The translations under genes were made by a program, and so were the position numbers. A DNA stretch of 64,000 bases from Amycolatopsis sp. WQ 127309. GTDB taxonomy: Bacteria; Actinomycetota; Actinomycetes; Mycobacteriales; Pseudonocardiaceae. Under the pieces are notes generated by a model. That model saw only the letters and a list, made by a program, of their open reading frames with translations. It was not told where the DNA came from and ran no database searches. Position 1 is the stretch's first letter. Each line of letters begins with the position of its first letter. This document shows positions 41,888 to 50,361 of this stretch, piece after piece. The stretch is taken from assembly GCF_023023025.1 (NCBI RefSeq), contig NZ_CP095481.1, forward strand, positions 7,391,001-7,455,000, written 5' to 3'.

Positions 41888-41922
41888 GCCCACCATAGTG
41901 GGCACTTGCCCACACGGGCAAG
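41888..41922. promoter_or_regulatory. Overlapping palindromes controlling methyltransferase and TetR
   Basis: GCCCAC-CATA-GTGGGC (41888-41903) and CTTGCCC-N4-GGGCAAG (41905-41922) are perfect, and GTGGGCA-CT-TGCCCAC (41898-41913) links them. The half-site TGCCCAC/GTGGGCA therefore recurs four times in 35 bases. Confidence 0.8.
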
Positions 41923-41935
41923 GGAGGAAGGCCGG

Positions 41936-42538
41936 GTGCCGACCGGAGTGCACATCCGCGACGCGCGGCGGCAGCTGTTCGACGCCGCCGAACGCGTCCT
42001 GCTCCGGGACGGGCCGAGCGCGCTGACCAGCCGATCGGTCACCACGGAGGCCGACTGCGCGAAGGGCGTGCTGCACCGGCACTTCGCCGACTTCGACGAG
42101 TTCCTGGCCGAACTCGTCCACGAACGCATCATTCGGGTCGACGACCAGGCCGGGTCGCTGCGCGCCGCGGCCGGCACGGGCACGGTCGCGGGCAACCTCG
42201 CCGCGGCGCTGACGGAGCTGCTCGACCCGATCGCGCTGGCCATGATCAGCCTGGTCTTCTTCCGCGACGAGGTCCGCACCCGCCTCCGCCGCTCCGGCCT
42301 GCCCCACGGCGTGCCGGTGCTCGCCGAAGCCCGCGGGATGCTCGCGGCCTACCTCACGGAGGAGCGCGCGCTGGGCCGCATCGCCGCGGACGCCGACGTC
42401 GACAACGTCGCGCTGTCGCTGATCGGGGCCGGGCACCTGCTGTTCGCCGGCCGCCGCGGTGGGCCGCCGCCGGCCGGGGAGGTCGACCGGCTGGTGGCGA
42501 CGGTCATCGCGGACGTCGTGCAGCGGCGCCTGCTGTAG
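41936..42538 (+). CDS. TetR-family regulator
   Basis: A 200-aa TetR protein: HTH in ARRQLFDAAERVLLRDGPSA, then LTSRSVTTEADCAKGVLHRH, then FADFDEFLAEL. The ligand domain is of a common actinomycete type. GTG start with a strong RBS (GGGAGGAAGG). Divergent from the methyltransferase with overlapping palindromic operators between. Its 3' end overlaps the convergent ABM gene by 35 bases. Confidence 0.92.
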   Translation: MPTGVHIRDARRQLFDAAERVLLRDGPSALTSRSVTTEADCAKGVLHRHFADFDEFLAELVHERIIRVDDQAGSLRAAAGTGTVAGNLAAALTELLDPIALAMISLVFFRDEVRTRLRRSGLPHGVPVLAEARGMLAAYLTEERALGRIAADADVDNVALSLIGAGHLLFAGRRGGPPPAGEVDRLVATVIADVVQRRLL

Positions 42539-42869
42539 GCAGCGGGCTCGACATCCGCAGGAACCGCTGCCGCAGCGGCCCGGTGACGTACGGCCCGATC
42601 GCCCGGATGAACTCCCGCGTGTACGGCTGGGCCAGGTGCTTGTCCAGGTCGGCCTTCGACCGGAACATCTCGTAGATCACGAAGGTGTCCCGGTCGGCCC
42701 GATCCCGGTGGACGTGGAACTCGAGCGCGCCCTCTTCCGCCCGCAGCGGCTCGACCAGCCCGAGGATCAGCTCCTCGACCTGGTCCGCGCACCCCGGCTT
42801 GGCCGTGGCGAAGCCGAGGTGGGTGTAGGGCCCGGTTTCACCGGCGTCCGGCTCGGGCAGCACGGTCAT
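42504..42869 (-). CDS. Antibiotic biosynthesis monooxygenase (ABM) domain protein
   Basis: A 121-aa ABM-fold protein: HLGFATAKPGCADQVEELIL, then EPLRAEEGALEFHVHRDRAD, FVIYEMFRSKADLDKHLAQP and a long C-terminal tail (RQRFLRMSSPLP). ABM proteins oxidise anthrones or quinones without cofactor, or degrade heme. ATG in an ATGA overlap with the FAD-monooxygenase stop, so both enzymes are one translational unit acting in sequence. The 35-base coding overlap with the convergent TetR gene is unusual but real in frame. Confidence 0.87.
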   Translation of the reverse strand: MTVLPEPDAGETGPYTHLGFATAKPGCADQVEELILGLVEPLRAEEGALEFHVHRDRADRDTFVIYEMFRSKADLDKHLAQPYTREFIRAIGPYVTGPLRQRFLRMSSPLPTAGAAARRPR

Positions 42870-44416
42870 CGGCCGTCTCCGTTCACAGGGAACCACTTGC
42901 CCAGCCACGAAGTCAGCGACGCCGGATCGGTACCGGCGGCGGCGAGGTAGCCGTCGGGCCGGATCACCAGGACGCCGGGCTGCGCCGCGAGTTCCGCCGC
43001 GATCCGGGCGTCGCCGCCGACCAAACCGGGCTGCGCTGCCGCGATCCGGCCGTTGTGGAGGGTGTAGACCCGTTGCCAGGGCAGGAGAAGCTCGACGTCC
43101 GGTCCGGTCGTGAGCACGGTGAGCTTGTCCAGATCGAGCAGGTCGTAGAGCCGCCGGACGCCGCCCTCGGCCACGACGTCGACGTCGGGCACCCGGTCGC
43201 CGGCGCGCAGCGGGCCCAGCCGGCCGGCTCCGGCGGCGATCGGGCTCTTGCGGTAGCTCGCCGTGGTTTCCCCGAGGATCGCGGTCGCCTTGTCCTGCAC
43301 GAAATCCCGGCTCAGCGCGATCGGGGCCATCGTCGTGACCATCCGGTGCACCAGGGGGTTGGTGGAGTTCCACACCTTCGTGGCCGTCTCGGTCGCGCGG
43401 ACCAGCTTGGCGATCACCGGGACGCGGTCGGTCTGGTAGGTGTCGAGCAGCGCCGGCGCGGCCAGGCCCCGGTGCACCAGTGCCAGCTTCCACGACAGGT
43501 TGATCATGTCCTGGATCCCGGTGTTCATCCCCTGCCCGCCGGCGGGGCTGTGCACGTGCGCGGCGTCGCCGCCGAGGAACACGCTGCCGGCGCGCAACGC
43601 GGGCACGTGCCGGCTGTTGATCCGGAAGCGGGAGAGCCAGTTCGGGTCGCGCAGGCGGGCCGGCAGCGGCGCGACGTGGTCCCAGATGTCCTGCAGCGCG
43701 GCCAGTTCCGGGACGTCGTCGTCGGCGCCGGGTCCGGGATCGGTGGCGATGAACCGGAACCGGTGTCCGGCCATCGGGAAGACCGCGACGAAACCGTCCC
43801 GGGCGAGGAAGATCGAGAGCTGGTCCTCCGGGACGTCGCCGTCGAGGTACAGATCGGCCAGCAGGTACCGCTGCGCCATCGCGCGGCCCTTGAACGGCAG
43901 GTCGAGGGCGTGCCGGACGCCGCTGTGCGCGCCGTCCGCGCCGATCAGGTACGCGGCGTGCACCGTCTCGTGGCCGCCGTCGCCGTCCTTCAGCACCGCG
44001 CGGACGCCGTGGGCGTCGTGCTCGAAGGAGAGCAGCTCGACGCCACGCTCGATCTCCACGCCGTGCGCGCGGACCCGCGCGGCCAGCAGCTCTTCGGTCT
44101 CGGCCTGGGGGAGCAGCAGGATGTGGTTGTACCGCCCGGGAACCCGGTCCAGCTCGACGGTCGCCAGCTTGCGGCCGCGCCCGTAGATCGCGGTCCCCGA
44201 AGCCCGCTGCCCCCGGCGGAGCATCTCGTCGCCGGCGCCGCGGGGCCGCAGCAGTTCGAGGGTCCGCGCCTGGATGGCCAGCGCTTTCGACGTCGTCGAC
44301 GGCGCGGGCGCCCGGTCGACGAGCCGGACGCGCACGCCGAGGCGCGCCAGCTCCATCGCGGCGGTCAGCCCGGTCGGCCCGGCGCCGACGACGAGCACGG
44401 GACGTTCCTGGTCCAT
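42866..44416 (-). CDS. PheA/TfdB-family FAD-dependent aromatic hydroxylase
   Basis: A 516-aa flavoprotein monooxygenase: VLVVGAGPTGLTAAMELARL, the DG motif LIGADGAHSGVRHALDL, and GGDAAHVHSPAGGQGMNTGI at about residue 285. The extra C-terminal thioredoxin-like domain (residues about 395-516) is a feature of this class (as in polyketide hydroxylases MhqO/RdmE-type). It would hydroxylate a phenolic or polycyclic substrate using NAD(P)H. ATG at 44416 with GAGAGGCAGTGG upstream. Coupled to ABM and divergent from a TetR regulator with paired operators: likely a detoxification or tailoring pair. Confidence 0.9.
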   Translation of the reverse strand: MDQERPVLVVGAGPTGLTAAMELARLGVRVRLVDRAPAPSTTSKALAIQARTLELLRPRGAGDEMLRRGQRASGTAIYGRGRKLATVELDRVPGRYNHILLLPQAETEELLAARVRAHGVEIERGVELLSFEHDAHGVRAVLKDGDGGHETVHAAYLIGADGAHSGVRHALDLPFKGRAMAQRYLLADLYLDGDVPEDQLSIFLARDGFVAVFPMAGHRFRFIATDPGPGADDDVPELAALQDIWDHVAPLPARLRDPNWLSRFRINSRHVPALRAGSVFLGGDAAHVHSPAGGQGMNTGIQDMINLSWKLALVHRGLAAPALLDTYQTDRVPVIAKLVRATETATKVWNSTNPLVHRMVTTMAPIALSRDFVQDKATAILGETTASYRKSPIAAGAGRLGPLRAGDRVPDVDVVAEGGVRRLYDLLDLDKLTVLTTGPDVELLLPWQRVYTLHNGRIAAAQPGLVGGDARIAAELAAQPGVLVIRPDGYLAAAGTDPASLTSWLGKWFPVNGDGR

Positions 44417-44432
44417 GTCACCACTGCCTCTC

Positions 44433-44499
44433 AAGTCACCGGGCGTTGACTTATCGAGGGTAAGCCGGTCCGGGTGGGCAAGTCAACGATGGGTGACTT
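44433..44499. promoter_or_regulatory. Paired AAGTCA-N8-TGACTT operators
   Basis: Perfect copies at 44433-44452 and 44480-44499, centres 47 bp apart, lie between the hydroxylase start (44416) and the TetR start (44511). The first lies close to the hydroxylase ATG, the second immediately before the TetR gene: a classical self- and target-repression layout. Confidence 0.82.
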
Positions 44500-44510
44500 A
44501 TCCTCGTCCC

Positions 44511-45071
44511 ATGGCACCCCCGCGAAGCCGCAACGCCCAGGCCACCCGGGCCGAGATCCTCTCGGCCGCGCGGGAACGGTTCGCGGCGGACGGCTACGAG
44601 CGCACGACGCTGCGGACGGTCGCGGCCGACGTCGGCGTCGACCCGGCCATGGTGCTCCGCTACTTCGGCAGCAAGCAGGGCCTGTTCACCGCCGCCGCCG
44701 ACTTCACGCTCGACCTGCCGGACCTCGCCGGCGTCGCGCCGGCCGACCTGGGCGCCGAGATCCTGCCCCGGTTCCTGGCCGTCTGGGACGACGACAGCAC
44801 GTTCCTCGCGCTGCTGCGCGCGGCGATGACCAGTCCCGAAGCCGCCGGCAAGCTGCGGGAGCTGTTCAGCGCGCAGGTCGCGCCGGCGTTCGCCAAGGCC
44901 GCCCCGGACCACGCGAGCGAGCGGGCCGCGCTGCTGGGCTCGTTCCTGCTGGGGATCGCCACCACGCGCTACGTCCTGGAGACGCCGGGGACGGCCATGT
45001 CACCCGCCCGGCTCACCGCCTGGGCCGCCCCGGTGATCAGCCGCATCCTCACCGGCCCGGCCCCGGAGTGA
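44511..45071 (+). CDS. TetR-family regulator of the hydroxylase/ABM unit
   Basis: A 186-aa TetR protein: HTH in TRAEILSAARERFAADGYER, then TTLRTVAADVGVDPAMVLRY, then FGSKQGLFTAA. Ligand half with ERAALLGSFLLGIATTRYVL of the TetR_C_17-like class. ATG at 44511, no strong RBS (leaderless or weak). Between two AAGTCA operators; ends three bases before the convergent SDR stop. Confidence 0.92.
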   Translation: MAPPRSRNAQATRAEILSAARERFAADGYERTTLRTVAADVGVDPAMVLRYFGSKQGLFTAAADFTLDLPDLAGVAPADLGAEILPRFLAVWDDDSTFLALLRAAMTSPEAAGKLRELFSAQVAPAFAKAAPDHASERAALLGSFLLGIATTRYVLETPGTAMSPARLTAWAAPVISRILTGPAPE

Positions 45072-45074
45072 CGG

Positions 45075-45824
45075 TCAGCCGGCGGCCGCGCGGCCGCCGT
45101 CGATGGTGACGATGGTGCCGCTGATGTAGCCGGCGCGGTCCGACGCCAGGAACGTCACCAGGTCCGCGACCTCCCGCGGTTCGGCGACCCGGCCCGAGGG
45201 CAGCGCCGCGAAGCTCGCGTCGACGTCCGCGTTGGCCGCGCGCATCGCCGCGATCCGCTCGGTGGCGACCGGGCCCGGGTTCACGCCGACCACGCGGACG
45301 CCGTCGCGCGGGCCGACGCCGCCCAGCGCCCGCGTGAAGGCCATCAACGCGGCGTTGCCCGCACCGCCCGCGATGTAGCCGGCCGTCGGACGCTCCCCGC
45401 CGGTGCCGATCACGTTGACGATCACGCCGTGACCGGCTTCGCGCAGCCGCGCGTAGACGAGCCGGGTGAGGTCGACGTAGCCGAAGACCTTGAGGTCCCA
45501 GGCGTGCCGCCACTGCTCCGGGCCGACCTGGTCGAGCGAGCCGGCGGGGATGTCGCCCGCGTTGTTCACCAGGATGCCGGCGTCGGTCGTGGCCGCGGCG
45601 AGCCGCTCGAGGTCGGCGGCCACGCGAAGGTCCACGACGTGCACCGTGACCTCGACGCCGTACGCCTCGCGCAGCTCGTGCGCGCGGGCCTCCAGCGCGT
45701 CCGCGCTCCGGGCCGCCAGGTGCAGGTGGCAGCCCTCGCCGGCCAGCGCCTCGGCGATCGCCGCCCCGATGCCCTTCGACGCGCCGGTCACCAGCGCGCG
45801 CCTGCCGCGAAGATCCAGGTCCAT
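45075..45824 (-). CDS. SDR-like protein lacking the classical Ser/Lys active site
   Basis: A 249-aa SDR: VTGASKGIGAAIAEALAGEG cofactor motif, NNAGDIPAG and the C-terminal GYISGTIVTIDGG. The active-site Tyr is present in GYIAGGAGNAAL, but the Lys four residues later is Gly and no Ser occurs about 12-13 residues before it (VIGTGGERP). A recognised SDR subgroup shares this YIAGxAGNAAL pattern, so the loss is probably ancestral, and catalysis by the normal SDR route is in doubt. The last codons contain a perfect hairpin (45080-45099) that may end the convergent TetR transcript. Confidence 0.86.
   Translation of the reverse strand: MDLDLRGRRALVTGASKGIGAAIAEALAGEGCHLHLAARSADALEARAHELREAYGVEVTVHVVDLRVAADLERLAAATTDAGILVNNAGDIPAGSLDQVGPEQWRHAWDLKVFGYVDLTRLVYARLREAGHGVIVNVIGTGGERPTAGYIAGGAGNAALMAFTRALGGVGPRDGVRVVGVNPGPVATERIAAMRAANADVDASFAALPSGRVAEPREVADLVTFLASDRAGYISGTIVTIDGGRAAAG
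45080..45099. terminator. Hairpin within SDR end, possible terminator
   Basis: CGGCGGCC and GGCCGCCG pair perfectly over a GCGC loop, nine bases after the TetR stop, inside the last codons (Gly-Gly-Arg-Ala) of the convergent SDR gene. Confidence 0.4.
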
Positions 45825-45997
45825 GTGCCGTCCTCAGCCGTAGGGGAACCACCCGGTGTCGAACGTACGGGAAGCGCCGCGGAGTCTCCCGGTTCCGCCG
45901 CCGCGGCGAAGGCGGGCGTGAGAGGCTGACCTCGGCCGTAGCCGCCGCAGCGAGGTGGCGCACCGTTGGGGGGCGGTCAGCCGAGACCGAGGACGCC

Positions 45998-46624
45998 ATG
46001 ACCTACCCGCAGCACCCCGGCCCGCCGCAGCAGCCGTACCCCGGGCAGCAGCCGTATCCCGGACAACAGCCGTACCCGGGGCAGCAGCCCTACCCCGCAC
46101 AGCAGTACCCCGGTCAGCCGGGCTACCCGCCGCCGTACCCGCAGTCGCCCTACGGGATGCCGCCCGCGAAGCCGAACGGCGCCACGGCGATCATCGCGGG
46201 CGTGCTCGCGGTGCTCGGCGGGCTGCTGTACCTCGTCGGCGTGATCGGCAGCGTCATCGGGCTGGCGAGCATCGGGTTCGGGTACTGGTTGATCATCGTC
46301 TATCTGCTGCTGGACGTGGTGCTCGCGGGGACGCTGCTCGGCGGCGGCATCCTCCTGTTCGCGCGCAAGCCGATCGGCCGGCTGCTCACGATCATCGGCA
46401 GCGGGCTCGCCATCCTGGTGACCGTCGTGTCGGTCGTGCTGGACGCGATCGGTCTCATGCACTTCGGCGCCGGCATCGGCGGCATGTACCTCGGCGGGCC
46501 GATCGCCGGCCTGCTGATGGTCCTGATCCCGGCGGCCGCGACGCTGACCCTGGCGATCGTCAAGCCGACGGCGGTCTGGTGCGGCCGCGCCACGCCGGGC
46601 GCCCCGGGGTACCCGCCGCGCTGA
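45998..46624 (+). CDS. Pro/Gln/Tyr-rich tailed four- to five-TM membrane protein
   Basis: A 208-aa protein with a cytosolic-looking low-complexity N-terminus of repeated PYPGQQ hexapeptides (four times near residues 12-34) and then hydrophobic helices (GVLAVLGGLLYLVGVIGSVI; LIIVYLLLDVVLAGTLLGGG; LLTIIGSGLAILVTVVSVVL; IAGLLMVLIPAAATLTLAIV). Such Pro-rich-tail membrane proteins are common in actinomycetes but of unknown function; the tail may bind partners. ATG start with weak RBS. Monocistronic. Confidence 0.75.
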   Translation: MTYPQHPGPPQQPYPGQQPYPGQQPYPGQQPYPAQQYPGQPGYPPPYPQSPYGMPPAKPNGATAIIAGVLAVLGGLLYLVGVIGSVIGLASIGFGYWLIIVYLLLDVVLAGTLLGGGILLFARKPIGRLLTIIGSGLAILVTVVSVVLDAIGLMHFGAGIGGMYLGGPIAGLLMVLIPAAATLTLAIVKPTAVWCGRATPGAPGYPPR

Positions 46625-46722
46625 CCCGGTGATCGGGGCGGGAGGGGCCGGGCAGAGCGCCGCCACGCCGGTCCGGCATTGTTGCGCCCGGGAGTGCACG
46701 CCGCCGATCGGGGAGTCGTAGC

Positions 46723-48705
46723 TTGAGCACCGCACCAGAGTTCGTGGTTCCGGCCGTCGTCGAAAGTCCCGTGACGGCGAAACCGCCGTCCGGGCGGACC
46801 GTGCGGTGGCTCCTGGAGCACCGGGTCGCGCCGGCGGGCCCGGAGGCGGCCGAGGACCACGCGACGCCGCAGGCGTGGTGGAAGGTCATGTGCCTCACCG
46901 GCGTCGACTACTTCTCCACCCTGTCCTACCTGCCGGGCATCGCCGCGCTCGCCGCCGGCGCGCTGTCGCCGCTCGCGACGTTGCTGATCGTCGCGCTGAC
47001 GCTGCTGGGGATGCTGCCGATGTACCGGCGCGTCGCCCGCGAAAGCCCGCGAGGGCAGGGGTCGGTGGCGATGCTGGAGGACCTGCTGCCGTTCTGGCGG
47101 GGCAAGGTCTTCGTGCTGGTGCTGCTGGGGTTCGTGGCGACGTCGTGGATCATCACGATCACCCTGTCCTCGGCGGACGCGTCGGTCCACCTGCTCGAAA
47201 ACCCCTACCTGCCCGGGTTCCTGCACGGCCACGCCGTGCTGATCACGGTCGTCCTGCTGCTCATCCTCGGCGGCGTCTTCCTGCTGGGCTTCAGCGAGGC
47301 GGTCGGCGTGGCCATCCCGCTCGTGGCCGTCTTCCTGCTGCTCAACGCCGTCGTCGTGGTCGTGGCCGGCGTCGACCTGTTCTCGGACGCGGCCGCGTTG
47401 TCGCGGTGGTCGGACGCGCTCACCTCGGGCGGCGGCGGGTTCGGCGGCATCGTGGGGCCGGCCGTCGTCGCGTTCCCGCTGCTCGTGCTCGGGATGTCCG
47501 GATTCGAGACCGGGGTCAGCATGATGCCGCTGGTCGCGGCCGAGGGGAAGACCGACGAGCAGCGGCTCGAGTCGCGCATCCGCAACACCCGCAAGCTGCT
47601 CACGGTCGCGGCGCTGATCATGTCGGTCTACCTGATCGCCACGAGCTTCATCACCACCGTCCTGATCCCCGCGGACAAGTTCAAGGAAGGCGGGGAAGCC
47701 AACGGCCGCGCCATGGCCTACCTCGCGCACCAGGAACTCGGCGAGGCGTTCGGCACCGTCTACGACGTCTCCAGCGTGCTGATCCTCTGGTTCGCCGGGG
47801 CGTCGGCGATGGCCGGCCTGATCAACATCGTGCCGCGGTACCTGCCCTCCTACGGCATGGCGCCGGAGTGGGGCCGCGCGGTCCGGCCCGTCGTGCTCGT
47901 CTACACCGTGATCAGCGTCCTGATCACCGTCGCGTTCGGCGCCGACGTCAACGCCCAGGCCGGCGCCTACGCCACCGGGATCCTCGCCATGATGGTCTCC
48001 GGCGCGGTCGCCGTGACGATCTCCTCGATCCGCCGCAAGCAGTCCGTCGGCATCATCGGGTTCGCGGTGCTGACGCTCGTGTTGCTCTACGCGCTGGTCG
48101 AGAACGTCATCGAGAAGCCGGACGGCCTGGCCATCTCGGCGTTGTTCATCCTCGGCATCATCGTGGTCTCCTTGATCTCGCGGGTGTCGCGCACGACCGA
48201 GCTGCGGGCCGAGCGGATCGAGTTCGACGAGCCGGCCCGCCGGTTCGTGACCGAGTCGCTGGCCGACGACGGCGCGCTGCACATCATCGCCAACCACCGC
48301 CAGGGCGGTGATCTCGCCGAGTACTCCGCGAAGGAGGCCGAGCAGCGGAGCATGAACCCGTTGCCCGGCACGGCGGCCGCGCTCTTCCTCGAGATCGACG
48401 TCGTCGACCCGTCGGAGTTCAGCAACGTGCTGCAGGTGCGGGGCGTGGAGGTCGACGGCTACCGGGTCCTGCGCGCGGACAGCCCGGCGGCGCCCAACGC
48501 GATCGCCGCGGTGCTGCTGGCGCTGCGGGACGCGACCGGCGTGCGGCCGCAGTGCCACTTCGAGTGGTCGGAGGGCAACCCGCTCGGGCACCTGTTCCGC
48601 TACCTGATCCTCGGCCGCGGCGACACCGCCCCGGTCGTCCGCGAGATCCTGCGGACCAGCGAGGCCGATCCCGCCCGCCGGCCCGGTATCCACGTCGGCG
48701 GCTGA
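46723..48705 (+). CDS. APC-family amino acid permease-like transporter
   Basis: A 660-aa transporter of the amino acid-polyamine-cation superfamily, with about 12 TM helices (residues about 55-490), followed by a long cytosolic C-terminal region (about 500-660). The conserved start [20 protein letters not shown] and [11 protein letters not shown] (helix 5 region) fit the family. The substrate is not indicated. TTG start, RBS GGGAG. It appears to be a single gene. Confidence 0.8.
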   Translation: MSTAPEFVVPAVVESPVTAKPPSGRTVRWLLEHRVAPAGPEAAEDHATPQAWWKVMCLTGVDYFSTLSYLPGIAALAAGALSPLATLLIVALTLLGMLPMYRRVARESPRGQGSVAMLEDLLPFWRGKVFVLVLLGFVATSWIITITLSSADASVHLLENPYLPGFLHGHAVLITVVLLLILGGVFLLGFSEAVGVAIPLVAVFLLLNAVVVVVAGVDLFSDAAALSRWSDALTSGGGGFGGIVGPAVVAFPLLVLGMSGFETGVSMMPLVAAEGKTDEQRLESRIRNTRKLLTVAALIMSVYLIATSFITTVLIPADKFKEGGEANGRAMAYLAHQELGEAFGTVYDVSSVLILWFAGASAMAGLINIVPRYLPSYGMAPEWGRAVRPVVLVYTVISVLITVAFGADVNAQAGAYATGILAMMVSGAVAVTISSIRRKQSVGIIGFAVLTLVLLYALVENVIEKPDGLAISALFILGIIVVSLISRVSRTTELRAERIEFDEPARRFVTESLADDGALHIIANHRQGGDLAEYSAKEAEQRSMNPLPGTAAALFLEIDVVDPSEFSNVLQVRGVEVDGYRVLRADSPAAPNAIAAVLLALRDATGVRPQCHFEWSEGNPLGHLFRYLILGRGDTAPVVREILRTSEADPARRPGIHVGG

Positions 48706-48735
48706 GCCCGCCACCGTCCACTTGCGACGGACCGG

Positions 48736-50016
48736 TCACTCGTCGTCGGCGGACGCCTCCGGCGGCCGGGTGCCGAGGAGCTGGTGGGCCCGCAGCGCCA
48801 TCTGCAGCTCCAGCCGGTGCAGCGGGTCCGCGAGCCGGTCGCCGAACAGGCCCGTCAGCTGGCCGACGCGGTAGCGCACGGTCTGCGGGTGGATGCCGAG
48901 CGCCTGGGCGATGTCCGGGGTGTTCCCGTTGTGCTCCAGCCAGCTCAGCAACGTCTCGGCCAGCCGGAGCTGCTGCTTGACCGTGAGGCCCGCGAACGGG
49001 GCGAGCACCTTGTCCGACAGCCGGTCGAGCAGGAAGCGGTCCAGCAGCAGCCAAAGCGTCGAGAGGTGGTCCCCGCAGTGGGTCACGGCCCGGTCTTCGA
49101 CGAGCCCCTCCCGGACGAGTTCGAGGGTCTTGCGGGCCCAGTGCCGCGACGTCGCCGCGTCGGGCGGCCGGACGCGGGGGCCGACCGCGGCCCGCCAGCC
49201 GGGCAGCCGGGCTTCGAGGGCACGCAGGTCGCGGTCCGGGTTCGGGGTCAGCAGGCAGGGTTCGCTGCCTTCGAGGTCGAGCAGCACGTCGTCCGGGACC
49301 TGGGGGGTCGGCGGCAGCCGGTGCAGGTCCCGCGGTTCGAGCGCGACGACGGTGATCCACTCCGGCATCTCCCACTTCGCGGCCTTGGCCATCGTCGCCA
49401 CCGTGGCCGGTGCCGAGGCCGGGGTGGCCAGGAGCAGGTCGAGCAACCGTCTCCGGCGGCGCTCCAGCGTCCCGGTCGCCCGCGCCTGGGCCAGGGTGTA
49501 CCCCTCGACCGAGTACGACGAAATCTCGTCCACGTAAGCGAAGATGGCCTCGGCGCCGACGCAGAGGATCGACGCGGGGAGGCGGTGGACCTGGCCGAAC
49601 TGGGCGATGTAGCGCCAGGCGGCCCGGCCGCCCGCGCGGTAGGCGGCCTGCAGCGAGTTCAGGCTGCCGCCGTCGTGGTGGACGCGCTTGCCGACCTCGG
49701 TGAACAGCTTCGCCCAGTCGTCCTGGGCGGCGCCCTGGTCCTCGATGCTGTCGATGCAGCTGACGACGGCCTGCTCGATCGCCTGGACGATCACCTTGCC
49801 GAACTCGCCTTCGAGGGGCTTCGCGTACTCGGGCACGGCCCGCTGGATCTCTTCGAGGATCCGCCGCGCGACGGGATCGGCGTGCGGCCGGAACCGCCGC
49901 GCGATCTCGGTCGGCAGCGAGCACCAGAGCCGGCGGGCCTGGCCCGCGCTCCGAGGTAGTGGGACCAGGTGTGTCACGTCGTTCGAGACCACCCGGTCTC
50001 CGGTCGTCCGCGTCAC
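48736..50016 (-). CDS. PucR/CdaR-type transcriptional regulator
   Basis: A 426-aa regulator: middle domain with RRILEEIQRAVPEYAKPLEG and DEISSYSVEGYTLAQARATG (sugar-diacid/PucR-like), and a C-terminal PucR HTH (LAETLLSWLEHNGNTPDIAQ, then ALGIHPQTVRYRVGQL). The GTG at 50016 has the best RBS (AAGGGGTGGCA); a longer ATG reading from 50130 lacks one. It diverges from the MMPL gene at 50362, with an inverted repeat TTGTC-N7-GACAA between them, so it may control the lipid cluster, but no data connect them. Confidence 0.86.
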   Translation of the reverse strand: MTRTTGDRVVSNDVTHLVPLPRSAGQARRLWCSLPTEIARRFRPHADPVARRILEEIQRAVPEYAKPLEGEFGKVIVQAIEQAVVSCIDSIEDQGAAQDDWAKLFTEVGKRVHHDGGSLNSLQAAYRAGGRAAWRYIAQFGQVHRLPASILCVGAEAIFAYVDEISSYSVEGYTLAQARATGTLERRRRRLLDLLLATPASAPATVATMAKAAKWEMPEWITVVALEPRDLHRLPPTPQVPDDVLLDLEGSEPCLLTPNPDRDLRALEARLPGWRAAVGPRVRPPDAATSRHWARKTLELVREGLVEDRAVTHCGDHLSTLWLLLDRFLLDRLSDKVLAPFAGLTVKQQLRLAETLLSWLEHNGNTPDIAQALGIHPQTVRYRVGQLTGLFGDRLADPLHRLELQMALRAHQLLGTRPPEASADDE

Positions 50017-50361
50017 TGCCACCCCTTGCCGCACGACGGCTGCGACTTCCCCGGTGAAGTCCGCGATCTGCCGCGTGCACTCACGTCGCGGCTGACGCTC
50101 CGACATCGACCGCGCACGCCATGTACTCATACGGGGTCCGATTTGGCAACCGTTGATCTTGCGTCCGGGTGACGTTCTGTCGCATCGCGAACAACCGGCA
50201 CGGAGAACTTGTCAACGTCCGACAACGCCCCCGGGATGGCGAACACTCACGCCCGGACGGGGTTCGCCGAGCCGATTTGTGAAGCCGGACCGTATCTTCG
50301 CCCGCGTCGCGGTTGTTAGCGTGATCAGCTGTTTCCGCTGCTCACGACCGGGGAGGACAGG
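50017..50361. promoter_or_regulatory. Divergent control region of PucR regulator and lipid cluster
   Basis: No gene. Contains TTGTC-N7-GACAA (50209-50225) and a -10-like TAGCGT (50317-50322) before the MMPL start. The MMPL RBS is GGGGAGGACAGG. Confidence 0.5.
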
